Part shown: positions 1 to 7,277 of the stretch, piece by piece
How the letters are laid out: every line of letters starts with the position of its first letter
Position numbering within the stretch: the first letter of the stretch is position 1
Origin: Gloeothece verrucosa PCC 7822
GTDB taxonomy: Bacteria; Cyanobacteriota; Cyanobacteriia; Cyanobacteriales; Microcystaceae
Direction of reading: 5' to 3'
NCBI RefSeq assembly: GCF_000147335.1
Contig: NC_014501.1
Coordinates: 2,540,300-2,604,299, forward strand
Length of the DNA: 64,000 nucleotides
Position numbers and translations under genes: made by a program
Notes under the pieces: generated by a model
Database searches by the model: none
Told to the model about the DNA's origin: nothing
What the model saw: the letters and a program-made list of their open reading frames with translations, nothing else

Positions 1-1
1 T

Positions 2-280
2 GGCGGTGAAGAGTTTGTGGTGATTTTACCAAAAACTAAACTGAAAGAGGCTATCATTGTAGCAGAACGCATCCGCAAGACGATTTCTGAACTTTCCTTG
101 CTCGTTGGCCAAAAAACCCTAAAAATAACCGCTAGTATCGGATTAGCCACTTATAATCAAAAAGATGCAACGCTTGATGAGGTCCTCCACCGGGCAGACA
201 AGGGACTATATCTAGCAAAAGAACGGGGACGTAATCAAGTGGTGATTTATGACCTTAATGAGCCTCAAGAACATGATTAA
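2..280 (+). CDS. Diguanylate cyclase (GGDEF domain), C-terminal fragment
   Basis: The gene enters from the left edge and only its last 92 codons are visible. The first codons read GGEEF, the active-site loop of diguanylate cyclases, which make the second messenger cyclic di-GMP from two GTP. The rest follows the family: a helix rich in A/E/R (AERIRKTI), the strand-turn ITASIGLAT, and the final RADKGLYLAKERGRNQV that closes almost every GGDEF domain. The N-terminal sensory part is outside the window, so the input signal is unknown. The stop codon at 278-280 lies inside the start of the next gene, which suggests co-transcription. Identification as GGDEF is firm; activity is inferred from the intact GGEEF loop. 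Confidence 0.93.
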   Translation, partial: GGEEFVVILPKTKLKEAIIVAERIRKTISELSLLVGQKTLKITASIGLATYNQKDATLDEVLHRADKGLYLAKERGRNQVVIYDLNEPQEHD

Positions 281-1058
281 AAGCCAAAAACTGTTAAACT
301 TGAGTTTAGCCATCGCTTTAATGACTCTAGGGTTATTTCCTTGGGCATCTACTAGAGCCGCTTCCTTAGAAGAGATTATTCATCGAGGTAAACTGATTGT
401 CGGGGTTAAAGATAATACACGACCCCTAGGATTTAAAAACGAGCAAGGAAACCTGCAAGGTTTTGAAATTGATGTGGCTCAACGTCTGGCTCAAGAATTA
501 TTAGGCAGTGCGGAGGCGGTGATTTTACGTCCGGTAAACAATTTAGAACGTTTACAAGTGGTCATTGATGGGACGGTGGATATTACTATCGCTAGAGTAA
601 CAGATACATCTTCCCGCTCTAGAGTGGTGGACTTGAGCATTTATTATTATTTGGATGGGACAGGGTTAGTGACGAAAAATCCCCTAATCCGAAATAGATT
701 TGATGCGGCTTCCTCCCGAGTTGCCTTGTTGAACAACTCCAGTACCATTGCGGTGATTAAGTCGGAAATGCCTAACGCCAAATTGATTGGAGTAGACTCT
801 TATGAAGAAGCGTTAAGTCTTTTAGAATCGGGCCAAGCCGATGTTTTTGCGGGAGATAATAGTATTTTAGCGGGTTGGGTGCAGGAATATCCCCAGTATC
901 GACAGTTACCAGTCCGTTTATCCGGAGAAGCCTTGTGTGTGGTTATGCCAAAAGGATTACAATATAAAAGCCTACACAATCGTGTTAATGATGCGATTGC
1001 CCGTTGGCAAAGGTCCGGATGGTTACAAGAAAGAGCAACCTATTGGGGACTACCTTAA
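273..1058 (+). CDS. Periplasmic substrate-binding protein (SBP family 3, amino-acid type)
   Basis: The product resembles extracellular solute-binding proteins of polar amino-acid ABC transporters. It has a cleavable signal peptide (hydrophobic run followed by STRAAS) and then the family start, a GKLIVGVKDNTRPLGF-type strand followed by GFEIDVAQRLAQELLG. I chose the ATG at 273, which overlaps the upstream stop by 8 bases; an in-frame ATG at 249 would add eight residues before the signal peptide. No permease or ATPase gene is adjacent. Since it directly follows a GGDEF gene, it could instead be a stand-alone sensor partner of that cyclase. The ligand cannot be deduced from sequence. Confidence 0.85.
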   Translation: MIKSQKLLNLSLAIALMTLGLFPWASTRAASLEEIIHRGKLIVGVKDNTRPLGFKNEQGNLQGFEIDVAQRLAQELLGSAEAVILRPVNNLERLQVVIDGTVDITIARVTDTSSRSRVVDLSIYYYLDGTGLVTKNPLIRNRFDAASSRVALLNNSSTIAVIKSEMPNAKLIGVDSYEEALSLLESGQADVFAGDNSILAGWVQEYPQYRQLPVRLSGEALCVVMPKGLQYKSLHNRVNDAIARWQRSGWLQERATYWGLP

Positions 1059-1239
1059 ACAGTCAATAGTTATTAGTGGTTAGTCATTAGTCCTTAGTCA
1101 ATCCTGTAACAGTTAATCGTTAATCTAGTCATTAAACAACAACCAATGATCAATGACGAATAACTAATGACCAATGACTAATGACCAATGACTAATGACC
1201 AATGACTAATGACCAATGACTAATGACCAATGACTAACT
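1059..1239. repeat. Heptamer tandem repeat (TAATGAC/CAATGAC)
   Basis: After some degenerate TTAGTCATTAGT-type heptamers, a regular array occupies about 1163-1233: the 14-base unit TAATGACCAATGAC is repeated about five times. Each unit is two related heptamers. The array stops only six bases before the ATG of the next gene and leaves no Shine-Dalgarno sequence there. Heptameric short tandem repeats are known from cyanobacterial genomes; related runs occur in this window near 24331-24352, 26976-27008, 46060-46100 and 59290-59350. Confidence 0.9.
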
Positions 1240-1770
1240 ATGGATGAATCTCTACCGGTAATTTATATCTCTGTATTAGTGCTGTTATTATCAGTGACAG
1301 CGATCTTTCTATTTCGCCAAATTTTCAAAACGCGACGACTTGAAAACACTTTTTCCCGTCTGCAAAAAAAACTCCAGAAGGAAAAAGGAACGGCTAAGGA
1401 ATATTATGAGCTTGGTAGCCTTTATCTGGATAAAAAGTTATATGTTCAGTCTGTCAATCTCTTTCAAAAGGCTTTAAAAGCTGACGATGATATCGAAACG
1501 GAAAATAAGGCGTTAATTTATAATGCTTTAGGGTATACTTATTATGCTCAAGAGCAGTATGAGTTGGCTATCCGTAACTACAAAGAAGCGATTAAACTCT
1601 ATCCTGAGTATGTGATCGCCTTAAATAATTTAGCCAATGTTTATGATAAAAAACAGATGGCGGCTAAGGCGTTAGAAACTTATGAGGAAACTCTTAAGGT
1701 TGACCCTAATAATAGTCTTGCTAAACGCCGGGCTGAGTCGTTACGTAAGCGCTTTGTTGAGTCCAAGTAA
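1240..1770 (+). CDS. Membrane-anchored TPR protein
   Basis: This 176-residue protein starts with a single hydrophobic segment (about residues 5-25, VIYISVLVLLLSVTAIFLF), followed by a charged helix (RRLENTFSRLQKKLQKEKG) and three to four tetratricopeptide repeats. TPR hallmarks are visible as YYELGSLYLDKKLYVQSVNLFQKAL, IYNALGYTYYAQEQYELAIRNYKEAIKLYP and ALNNLANVYDKKQMAAKALETYEETLKVDPNN. TPR domains bind other proteins, so this is probably a thylakoid- or plasma-membrane-attached assembly factor or scaffold. The partner is unknown. Translation appears to start directly behind the heptamer array with no Shine-Dalgarno site, so repeat length might affect its expression. Confidence 0.85.
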   Translation: MDESLPVIYISVLVLLLSVTAIFLFRQIFKTRRLENTFSRLQKKLQKEKGTAKEYYELGSLYLDKKLYVQSVNLFQKALKADDDIETENKALIYNALGYTYYAQEQYELAIRNYKEAIKLYPEYVIALNNLANVYDKKQMAAKALETYEETLKVDPNNSLAKRRAESLRKRFVESK

Positions 1771-1789
1771 TAGGGTTATTCTCGGGTTT

Positions 1790-1813
1790 TAGGTTGGGAT
1801 GAAACCTAACCTA
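1790..1813. terminator. Hairpin between convergent genes
   Basis: TAGGTTGGG and CCTAACCTA can pair over nine positions (one G-T) around the loop ATGAAA. The hairpin lies between the convergent TPR gene and serine hydrolase gene. There is no long T run, so it may work as a bidirectional terminator or be a remnant of a dispersed palindrome. Confidence 0.5.
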
Positions 1814-1835
1814 CTCAAAGGTTTTAACTTAACCA

Positions 1836-3047
1836 TCAATCAAAAACCGACTTCAAACCATCGAAGGCGATCTCTACGGGATCGATCCCTTCCTCGTTTG
1901 CCAGCACTATCGCGGTAGCGTCTCCAGAGCGCAAATACAACATTGCTGAGACAAAACCGTAAGCACTTCCCGTGTGTCCGACGGCTTCCCCGTAGGGAGT
2001 ATTGAATTGCTCTATCCCTAGTCCGTATCCTTTGACTCCCATGATGGTGTACTCGCTAATGCCAAATACTGCGCCCGCATCTTTTCTGATAAAAGTCAAC
2101 ATTTCCTGAAGTAGCGACGGCGATAGTAAACGTTTCTCGACCAATAAGCAGTGGAGAAACTTGCTTAAATCTTCGGCAGTAGACATTAATGCGCCATCCC
2201 CCAAACCGTTTCCATCGTTGACGTTTACCTGACTATGTAACTTTCCCGCCCCATCCACTGTGTAACCAGTGGCCACGTTTGCGGCTGGGGATTCCCAGAG
2301 TTCAGTATAGGTGTGCTTTAGACCGCAAAAATTTAAGATTCGCTCCCGGGTCACCTCAGCTAGGGTCGCTCCTGTTATCCCCTCGATGATTAACTGTAAA
2401 AGAATATAGTTAGAATCGGTATAGGCGAAGGTTTTCCCGGGTTGGTCCCGGGGCGGCCTATCGAGGATAAACTGAATGGCCTCGTGTGCTGTCCAGGGAT
2501 GAAACCGGTCCCGATTTTTGGCGGCGTTGACAAACCCTTTGGTGGAAAGATATTCTGCTACCCCACTGGTATGATTTAACAATTGCCGCACTGTGATTTC
2601 GCTGCTGTAGGGTAGGTGATCGCTGATATCTTTGGGTAAATAGCCCGCAATCGGCTGATCAAGCTTAATTTTATTTTCTCCTACCAACTGTAACACAATT
2701 ACCGCCACAAAAGTTTTACTGGTACTAGCGATGGAAAAGGCATCATCTGGTTGTACCTGTTGTCCGGTCTCCAGACTTCGCAGACCCGCTCCTCCGCTCC
2801 ACACTCCCTTTGGGGTAGAAAGATACATGACCAGACCGGGAACATGATCGCTGGTCACCTCTTGCTCCAAAATCTCCTGTAATTTGGCGTTGGAAAATAG
2901 ACTAGCAGAAGGTCGTGTTGGACTGGCGACCGAGGGTTTGATTGCTTGTTCTTTACCTTTGAATAAACCTAACAATCCTCCCGCAAACAGTCCCGATAGC
3001 ACCAGAAGAAAGCGACCGAAAGAACGTCTCGAATAAACTTTTTTCAT
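1836..3047 (-). CDS. Serine hydrolase of the beta-lactamase class C / DD-peptidase family
   Basis: The 403-residue product has the three motifs of penicillin-binding serine hydrolases (Pfam beta-lactamase family): SxxK as S108-T-S-K111, a Tyr motif in FAYTDSNY, and HTG in VGHTGSAYGF. The N-terminus, YSRRSFGRFLL followed by a hydrophobic stretch, looks like a twin-arginine signal, so export of a folded enzyme is likely. Substrates in this family range from peptidoglycan stem peptides to esters and beta-lactams, and the sequence does not decide between them. The start has a good Shine-Dalgarno (GGAGGGAG) six bases upstream. Resistance to beta-lactams should not be assumed; most cyanobacterial members are esterase/DD-peptidase-like. 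Confidence 0.85.
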   Translation of the reverse strand: MKKVYSRRSFGRFLLVLSGLFAGGLLGLFKGKEQAIKPSVASPTRPSASLFSNAKLQEILEQEVTSDHVPGLVMYLSTPKGVWSGGAGLRSLETGQQVQPDDAFSIASTSKTFVAVIVLQLVGENKIKLDQPIAGYLPKDISDHLPYSSEITVRQLLNHTSGVAEYLSTKGFVNAAKNRDRFHPWTAHEAIQFILDRPPRDQPGKTFAYTDSNYILLQLIIEGITGATLAEVTRERILNFCGLKHTYTELWESPAANVATGYTVDGAGKLHSQVNVNDGNGLGDGALMSTAEDLSKFLHCLLVEKRLLSPSLLQEMLTFIRKDAGAVFGISEYTIMGVKGYGLGIEQFNTPYGEAVGHTGSAYGFVSAMLYLRSGDATAIVLANEEGIDPVEIAFDGLKSVFD

Positions 3048-3375
3048 TAGTCTCCCTCCTAAATCAATCAGTTGAAGTCAATACCAAGGAGCCATCAATG
3101 TTTAGTTGCCCTCTTCTCTCTGGTAGTGCAGCAAATATATTGAAACTGAAACAGACTAAATCTTTCTGTAAAATTTGTATTGATTAATATATATTTTAAT
3201 TATTATATCATGTATAGGTACTATTTTAGAAAAAAATCAAGCGGTTTTCGGTGATTTTTTTCACAATTTTTTCGATAAATTAACGAAAAATAAGATAACT
3301 TTTCGGATTCTACTCCACAGATATACCTAGAGTATTTTGATGAGTGAGGCGGAGGTTTATGCCGTGTGATGATTG
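3048..3375. other. Intergenic region, no gene seen
   Basis: An AT-rich stretch between the start of the serine hydrolase and the end of the NERD-helicase gene (both on the minus strand). It must hold the hydrolase promoter. I see no convincing ORF, RNA or repeat. Confidence 0.6.
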
Positions 3376-5832
3376 TTATGATAATTTAACATTATTCAAA
3401 TCTGTATTGGTGAGGTCAGCTTCGGTTAAATCTGTGTTTTGTAAGTTAGCGCCTTCTAGGATGGCTCCCATCAATTTTGCTTTTCTTAAACTGGCTCCTT
3501 TTAAGTTAGTATAGCTTAAGTCTGCCGCAATTAATTTGATGTGATCTAATTGGGCATTTTCCAAATTTGCTCCTCGTAAGTTTGCTCCTATTAAATTGGC
3601 TCCCTTTAAACAGATGCCGCTTAATTGTGCTTCTTGTAAGTCGGCATTGCGAAAGTTTCTCCCTCCTAAAGCATATCGTTTTAATAATTCGCCGGCATCA
3701 GTGACGTTTATTTCTCGTTTGGGAGGACGAGTAAAGGTAAAGCTAAAAGTATCCCCACTCCCAATAACTCGCCGCATTTCATCATACATCACATAGTCTC
3801 CAATTCCACTGATTTTAACCCATGCTCTGGCCCGCGTTAAGGCGACAAATAATTGATTGCGTAAATAGATATTACTTTCGTCTTTGGCCACTTGATCTAA
3901 TCCTACTATATAAACTAAATCTGCTTCATGACCTTTGGCACGATGAAGACGAGAAATAGTAACAGCACCTTCACACCAAAATTGATTTGGGTTGCGTTGG
4001 TCGGGTTCCGGTTTTAATATATTACTATCTGAGCTACCCGGAATAAATATATCTATTCCTTGTCTCATTAAAAAGGTGGCGATATGAGTTTCTAGCCGCA
4101 TAGCTTCATAAAATGTGCCTAATACAATGACTAAAATTTCTCGACATGGCCTTAACCCTTCATATCTAAAATTATGAATAATTTGACTGGCTAAACTGCT
4201 GATTTCTGAGGAGCGAGAAGCGTGTATTTGAAAGTCAATTATTGAACCTTGCCAAAGTTCGGGAATGGGGTTAGGTGAGTTTTCTCGAGGACGTTTTAGG
4301 GTGATTTTTTGCCCCGGAATAAATTTTCCTTCCACTTGATAACCGATGGCTTCCCATTCTGCTTTTCGAGTCATGCCGGTTAACATTCCTCCTGTGCGTA
4401 ATAAGCCCATACTGATGCCGTGTGCAGCCGTTATAATGGGATGAGGGGTGCGATAAGTGCGCCGCATGATTTCACTTTTTTTGATGTTATTGGGATATTT
4501 ACCGGTGACAAGATGACCTAATTTTTCGCCGAATAATTCACTGGCGGTAGGGATTTTTAAACTGTCTAAACTTTGCGCCTCATCATAAGCCCATATTAGC
4601 CGCTTTTGTTGGGGGTGTAAAGGGTCAGCAGAGCGTAGTGCTTGATAAGCCATCCAGTAAAAGGGCTGTTTATCTTCAAATTTATAATTATCCACAATTA
4701 AGTCTTGTCCTTCGTCGATTAAAATTGCATCAAATATTTGGGGAATGGCGGTTTCTTTTAAGAGTTGACTACAAGCTTCTGCTAAGGCTTCATTGGGTTG
4801 CTGACTGCTGGTATTTTGAACGGTAAGAGGGGCAACACCAGCGTATTTACATAAGGTACTATAAAGTCCAGGTTGCTGTCTTGAACCCCAAGCATGAAGG
4901 ATGAGTAAGTTACGGTTTTTGGGGTCGTATTTTTGCTCGTTATTGCTGAAGTATTCTAACCATTTGTCTATCTGTTCTCTGATGGGATGATAGAGACTTC
5001 GGGAGAAGAAGACTAGGGCAATTTTCCAGTCAGGATGTTTTAGGTGCATGATGGCGGCTTTTTGGGTTAATAAGACGGTTTTTCCTGAGCCGGCTATGCC
5101 TCTAATTCTTTGACATCCTGGGGGAATTTGTTTACTGATGGTTTCTTGTTGGATGTCGAATTCTGAAATGTGTGAGCGCAGTTTTTGTAAGAGTTTTCCT
5201 CGGCTTTCCGGTTGAGATAATACTTGATGATTGGGTTGGCAATGTACAGGGTTTCCGGCTAGAATTGATAGTAAGAGTTTCCATTGATTTTGGGTTAGAT
5301 TAGCTCCTGATGTGAGAGGGAGAGTTTTTTCTATTTGTCCACCGATGAACACAGCCTGTAAAAGATGATTTTTAAAGATGATAGGGGGTGATGTGGGGAG
5401 TTTATGATAGTTTTTTTCTTGCCATTGTTGTTCGGTGATGAGGGGTAAGGCGATAAGAACTCTGCCTGTTATTTGATTTTTTAAAGCGGGTTCTTGATGG
5501 GTGTATTCTAGTAGGGCAAAGAGTTGATTTTCCGCTTGTTGATAGGGGGAGTTCGAGGAAATATAGTAGTTTTGATATTGCCATTGATGGCCGTTAATGT
5601 TGATTATTTGATTGATGGTGATAGATTTGACTTCGATGATGATGATTCCCAGTTCTTGATCTATGATTAAGATGTCGGGTTCTTTACGGAATTTGCCGCT
5701 TTTAGAAAAGATGGGATAGCGCCAGTAAGCGATACAGTTTCTATCTTTAAAGGCTTCTTGAATGGTTTGCCATACGATTTGTTCTCCTGTGGTTCCGGGG
5801 GTGTCAAGGGTTTCGGTTGTGATAAATTGCAT
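3376..5832 (-). CDS. NERD nuclease / UvrD-type helicase / pentapeptide-repeat fusion
   Basis: The 818-residue protein combines three parts. Residues about 14-130 are a NERD (nuclease-related) domain with a PD-(D/E)xK-like set: E17, D53 in EPDILII and E67-V-K69. Residues about 235-710 are a superfamily 1 helicase: Walker A GIAGSGKT at 245-252, Walker B in ILIDEGQDL, the RRTYRTP region and motif VI in QLFVALTRARAWVKI. The last about 92 residues are roughly 18 pentapeptide repeats of the A(D/N)Lxx type (ADLQE, ANLIG, ANLRG, ANLEN and so on), which fold as a right-handed quadrilateral helix. NERD-helicase proteins probably process DNA ends, and some occur in defence islands. The pentapeptide tail is the odd part. 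No Shine-Dalgarno is evident. A palindromic repeat starts a few bases upstream of the start codon. Confidence 0.88.
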   Translation of the reverse strand: MQFITTETLDTPGTTGEQIVWQTIQEAFKDRNCIAYWRYPIFSKSGKFRKEPDILIIDQELGIIIIEVKSITINQIININGHQWQYQNYYISSNSPYQQAENQLFALLEYTHQEPALKNQITGRVLIALPLITEQQWQEKNYHKLPTSPPIIFKNHLLQAVFIGGQIEKTLPLTSGANLTQNQWKLLLSILAGNPVHCQPNHQVLSQPESRGKLLQKLRSHISEFDIQQETISKQIPPGCQRIRGIAGSGKTVLLTQKAAIMHLKHPDWKIALVFFSRSLYHPIREQIDKWLEYFSNNEQKYDPKNRNLLILHAWGSRQQPGLYSTLCKYAGVAPLTVQNTSSQQPNEALAEACSQLLKETAIPQIFDAILIDEGQDLIVDNYKFEDKQPFYWMAYQALRSADPLHPQQKRLIWAYDEAQSLDSLKIPTASELFGEKLGHLVTGKYPNNIKKSEIMRRTYRTPHPIITAAHGISMGLLRTGGMLTGMTRKAEWEAIGYQVEGKFIPGQKITLKRPRENSPNPIPELWQGSIIDFQIHASRSSEISSLASQIIHNFRYEGLRPCREILVIVLGTFYEAMRLETHIATFLMRQGIDIFIPGSSDSNILKPEPDQRNPNQFWCEGAVTISRLHRAKGHEADLVYIVGLDQVAKDESNIYLRNQLFVALTRARAWVKISGIGDYVMYDEMRRVIGSGDTFSFTFTRPPKREINVTDAGELLKRYALGGRNFRNADLQEAQLSGICLKGANLIGANLRGANLENAQLDHIKLIAADLSYTNLKGASLRKAKLMGAILEGANLQNTDLTEADLTNTDLNNVKLS

Positions 5833-5892
5833 AGGAGACTCGCAGGCTCAAGCCTGGAGCTATACGAGCAAAGCCTGCGTAGGCAGGCTAAT
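5833..5892 (+). repeat. Palindromic repeat module, copy A
   Basis: Two adjacent hairpins joined by a conserved linker. Hairpin 1 is CAGGCTCAAGCCTG (5843-5856), the linker is GAGCTATACGAGCAAA, and hairpin 2 is GCCTGCGTAGGCAGGC (5873-5888) with a GTAG tetraloop. It is preceded by GGAGACTCG, as is copy B. It lies in the spacer between two minus-strand genes. The stem bases differ from the other copies but remain self-complementary. Confidence 0.85.
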
Positions 5893-5947
5893 ATAATTGA
5901 TTCTAAGTTGTTTGAGGGGGATAAGAAGTTTTTCTTTCTTAAAAATT

Positions 5948-6436
5948 TTATGATTTCCGAAAACCTTGAATTTGTTTAGGAAAGTTGGGAGCTAATAAAG
6001 ACTGTTCTAATTCTCCTTGCTGATTATAAAATTTCATGATTCCATTTTCATTACATAACCATACTTCTTCGGCTTTGGCTTCTAAATATAAATTAATTTT
6101 GATTTGCATTTCTTCAAGGGTATTACTCGCGCTTATCACTTCTATACAGATTTCGGGCGCAATAGATGCGGCTATTTCATTTTCAATAATTTTTAAGCGT
6201 TCATCTGAAGCCCAAACTACATCGGCAACTTTGGTATTATCAGAGGTATTAATTGCACATTCAGGAAAGGCAAATCCTTGCTCTAATATTGAGTTTAATA
6301 AATTAGCGATAATTCCTTGATAAAATGAATGTTTAACTCGCGCAGGACTCATGATGATTTGTCCCCATTTATTTAATTCTATTTTAAAGGGTAAGTCTTG
6401 TAATTGTTTGTTTTCACAGATTTCTTGCCATTGCAT
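5948..6436 (-). CDS. Uma2 family (DUF820) putative endonuclease-like protein
   Basis: The 162-residue product matches the Uma2 family, a restriction-endonuclease-like fold greatly expanded in cyanobacteria. Visible elements are the N-terminal helix/strand with SPARVKHSFYQGIIANLL, the acidic VADVVWASDE (first Asp of the putative active site), ICIEVISASNT (Glu), KINLYLEAKAEEVWLCN (Lys and the usual YxxxGVxEVW-like segment) and the C-terminal short strands. Length is near the family norm of about 190. A GGAGA Shine-Dalgarno precedes the ATG. The biological role of Uma2 proteins is unresolved; some may be remnants of mobile or self-splicing nucleases. It sits inside the repeat-rich accessory block, which fits that view. 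Confidence 0.85.
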   Translation of the reverse strand: MQWQEICENKQLQDLPFKIELNKWGQIIMSPARVKHSFYQGIIANLLNSILEQGFAFPECAINTSDNTKVADVVWASDERLKIIENEIAASIAPEICIEVISASNTLEEMQIKINLYLEAKAEEVWLCNENGIMKFYNQQGELEQSLLAPNFPKQIQGFRKS

Positions 6437-6497
6437 GATTATGTCTCCTTTTTCTGTTCATAGATTAAAACAGGTACTTTTAGTGTTATTAATTTTA

Positions 6498-6622
6498 GGA
6501 GACTCGCACCCGTCTATGGTGGAGCTATACGAACAAAGGCTGCCTACGCAGCCTATTATAATTGATTTTAGTCCGCGCAGGATTGCTCTGTTCGTATAGC
6601 GGAACCATAGACGGGTGTAGGA
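6498..6622. repeat. Palindromic repeat element B (self-contained inverted pair)
   Basis: A 111-bp element with long inverted arms: 6507-6538 and 6586-6617 are complementary at 28 of 32 positions. Each arm contains the family linker GCTATACGAACA. The left half also carries the hairpin GGCTGCCTACGCAGCC (6538-6553). The core is AT-rich (TATTATAATTGATTTTAG). The element lies 31 bases beyond the stop codon of the Y1 transposase and resembles a miniature inverted-repeat element or a paired REP unit. Confidence 0.88.
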
Positions 6623-6647
6623 ACTTACAAAATGTGAGGCGATGTTA

Positions 6648-7052
6648 TTAAATTTCCCAGTCAGAAATGAGTTGTTTTTGTTGATGATGTTGGGGTTGGT
6701 TACGGATGTAGTTAGCTACTTGATCTATGTTGCTGTGACTGACGGTGAAAACTCCATATCCTCCTTGCCATTTAAAGAATTCATTGGGTTTGATTTCATG
6801 GGTGATGAGATGGGAAGAACTTCCTTTTGCTTCTCCAATGAGTTTAGATAGGGTTATTGTTGTGGGAAAGTTTGTAAGCAAATGTATATGATCTGCTATG
6901 CCGCCTACGGCGATAACTTGACAGTTTAGTTGCTTACATTGTCGGGCGATAGCATTATATATAATTTCTTGAATATCGGGGGTCATTAGGGGTAATCTAT
7001 CCCATGTTGCCCATACGCAATGTACGTATAATTGCGTAAAATTTCTAGTCAT
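6648..7052 (-). CDS. IS200/RAYT-like Y1 transposase
   Basis: The 134-residue product belongs to the HUH/Y1 transposase family (Pfam Y1_Tnp). The metal-binding HUH motif is H55-I-H57 in ADHIHLL, and the likely nucleophile is Tyr115 in QVANYIRNQ. The glycine-rich FKWQGGYGVFTVSHS segment between them is standard. Length fits IS200-type TnpA and REP-associated tyrosine transposases (RAYTs). These enzymes act on single-stranded DNA and recognise imperfect hairpins. Here the gene is flanked on both sides by palindromic repeat elements (6507-6617 and 7090-7267), and more copies lie up to 1.5 kb away. The catalytic residues are intact, so it may be active. No TnpB gene is adjacent. IS200 against RAYT is not settled from the sequence alone. 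Confidence 0.9.
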   Translation of the reverse strand: MTRNFTQLYVHCVWATWDRLPLMTPDIQEIIYNAIARQCKQLNCQVIAVGGIADHIHLLTNFPTTITLSKLIGEAKGSSSHLITHEIKPNEFFKWQGGYGVFTVSHSNIDQVANYIRNQPQHHQQKQLISDWEI

Positions 7053-7085
7053 TTTTTTAATAAGATTAATTAGGGTTTTGATATT

Positions 7086-7274
7086 CTCTCACCCTGAAGG
7101 GTGGAGCTATACGAACAAAGCTTGCCTACGCAGGCTCTATATTTTTATTTTATACATTAATGGGGCAGATATGAAAGGATAATTTTGTTATTTTTTGTGT
7201 TTTTTTCCATTATTATTTTTAGCCCGCGAAGGCGGGCTTTGTCCCAGTAGCCCCACCCTTCAGGGTGAGGGTAT
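7086..7274. repeat. Palindromic repeat pair C-D (inverted)
   Basis: Copy C (7090-7136) reads CACCCTGAAGGGTG, linker GAGCTATACGAACAAAG, then a hairpin with loop CTAC. Copy D (7221-7267) is the same module inverted: AGCCCGCGAAGGCGGGCT, linker, then CACCCTTCAGGGTG. They enclose an 84-bp AT-rich core, so the whole is a paired structure of about 178 bp. The pair starts 38 bases upstream of the Y1 transposase start and ends four bases before the stop codon of the kinase gene. Confidence 0.88.
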
Positions 7275-7277
7275 TTA

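Noticed and set aside
3048..3375. Possible regulatory RNA in the AT-rich spacer.
   Set aside because: No stable structure or conserved motif could be identified by eye.
5948..6436. Treating the Uma2 gene as a confirmed restriction endonuclease.
   Set aside because: The fold is nuclease-like, but no methylase or specificity gene is adjacent and activity is not established for the family.
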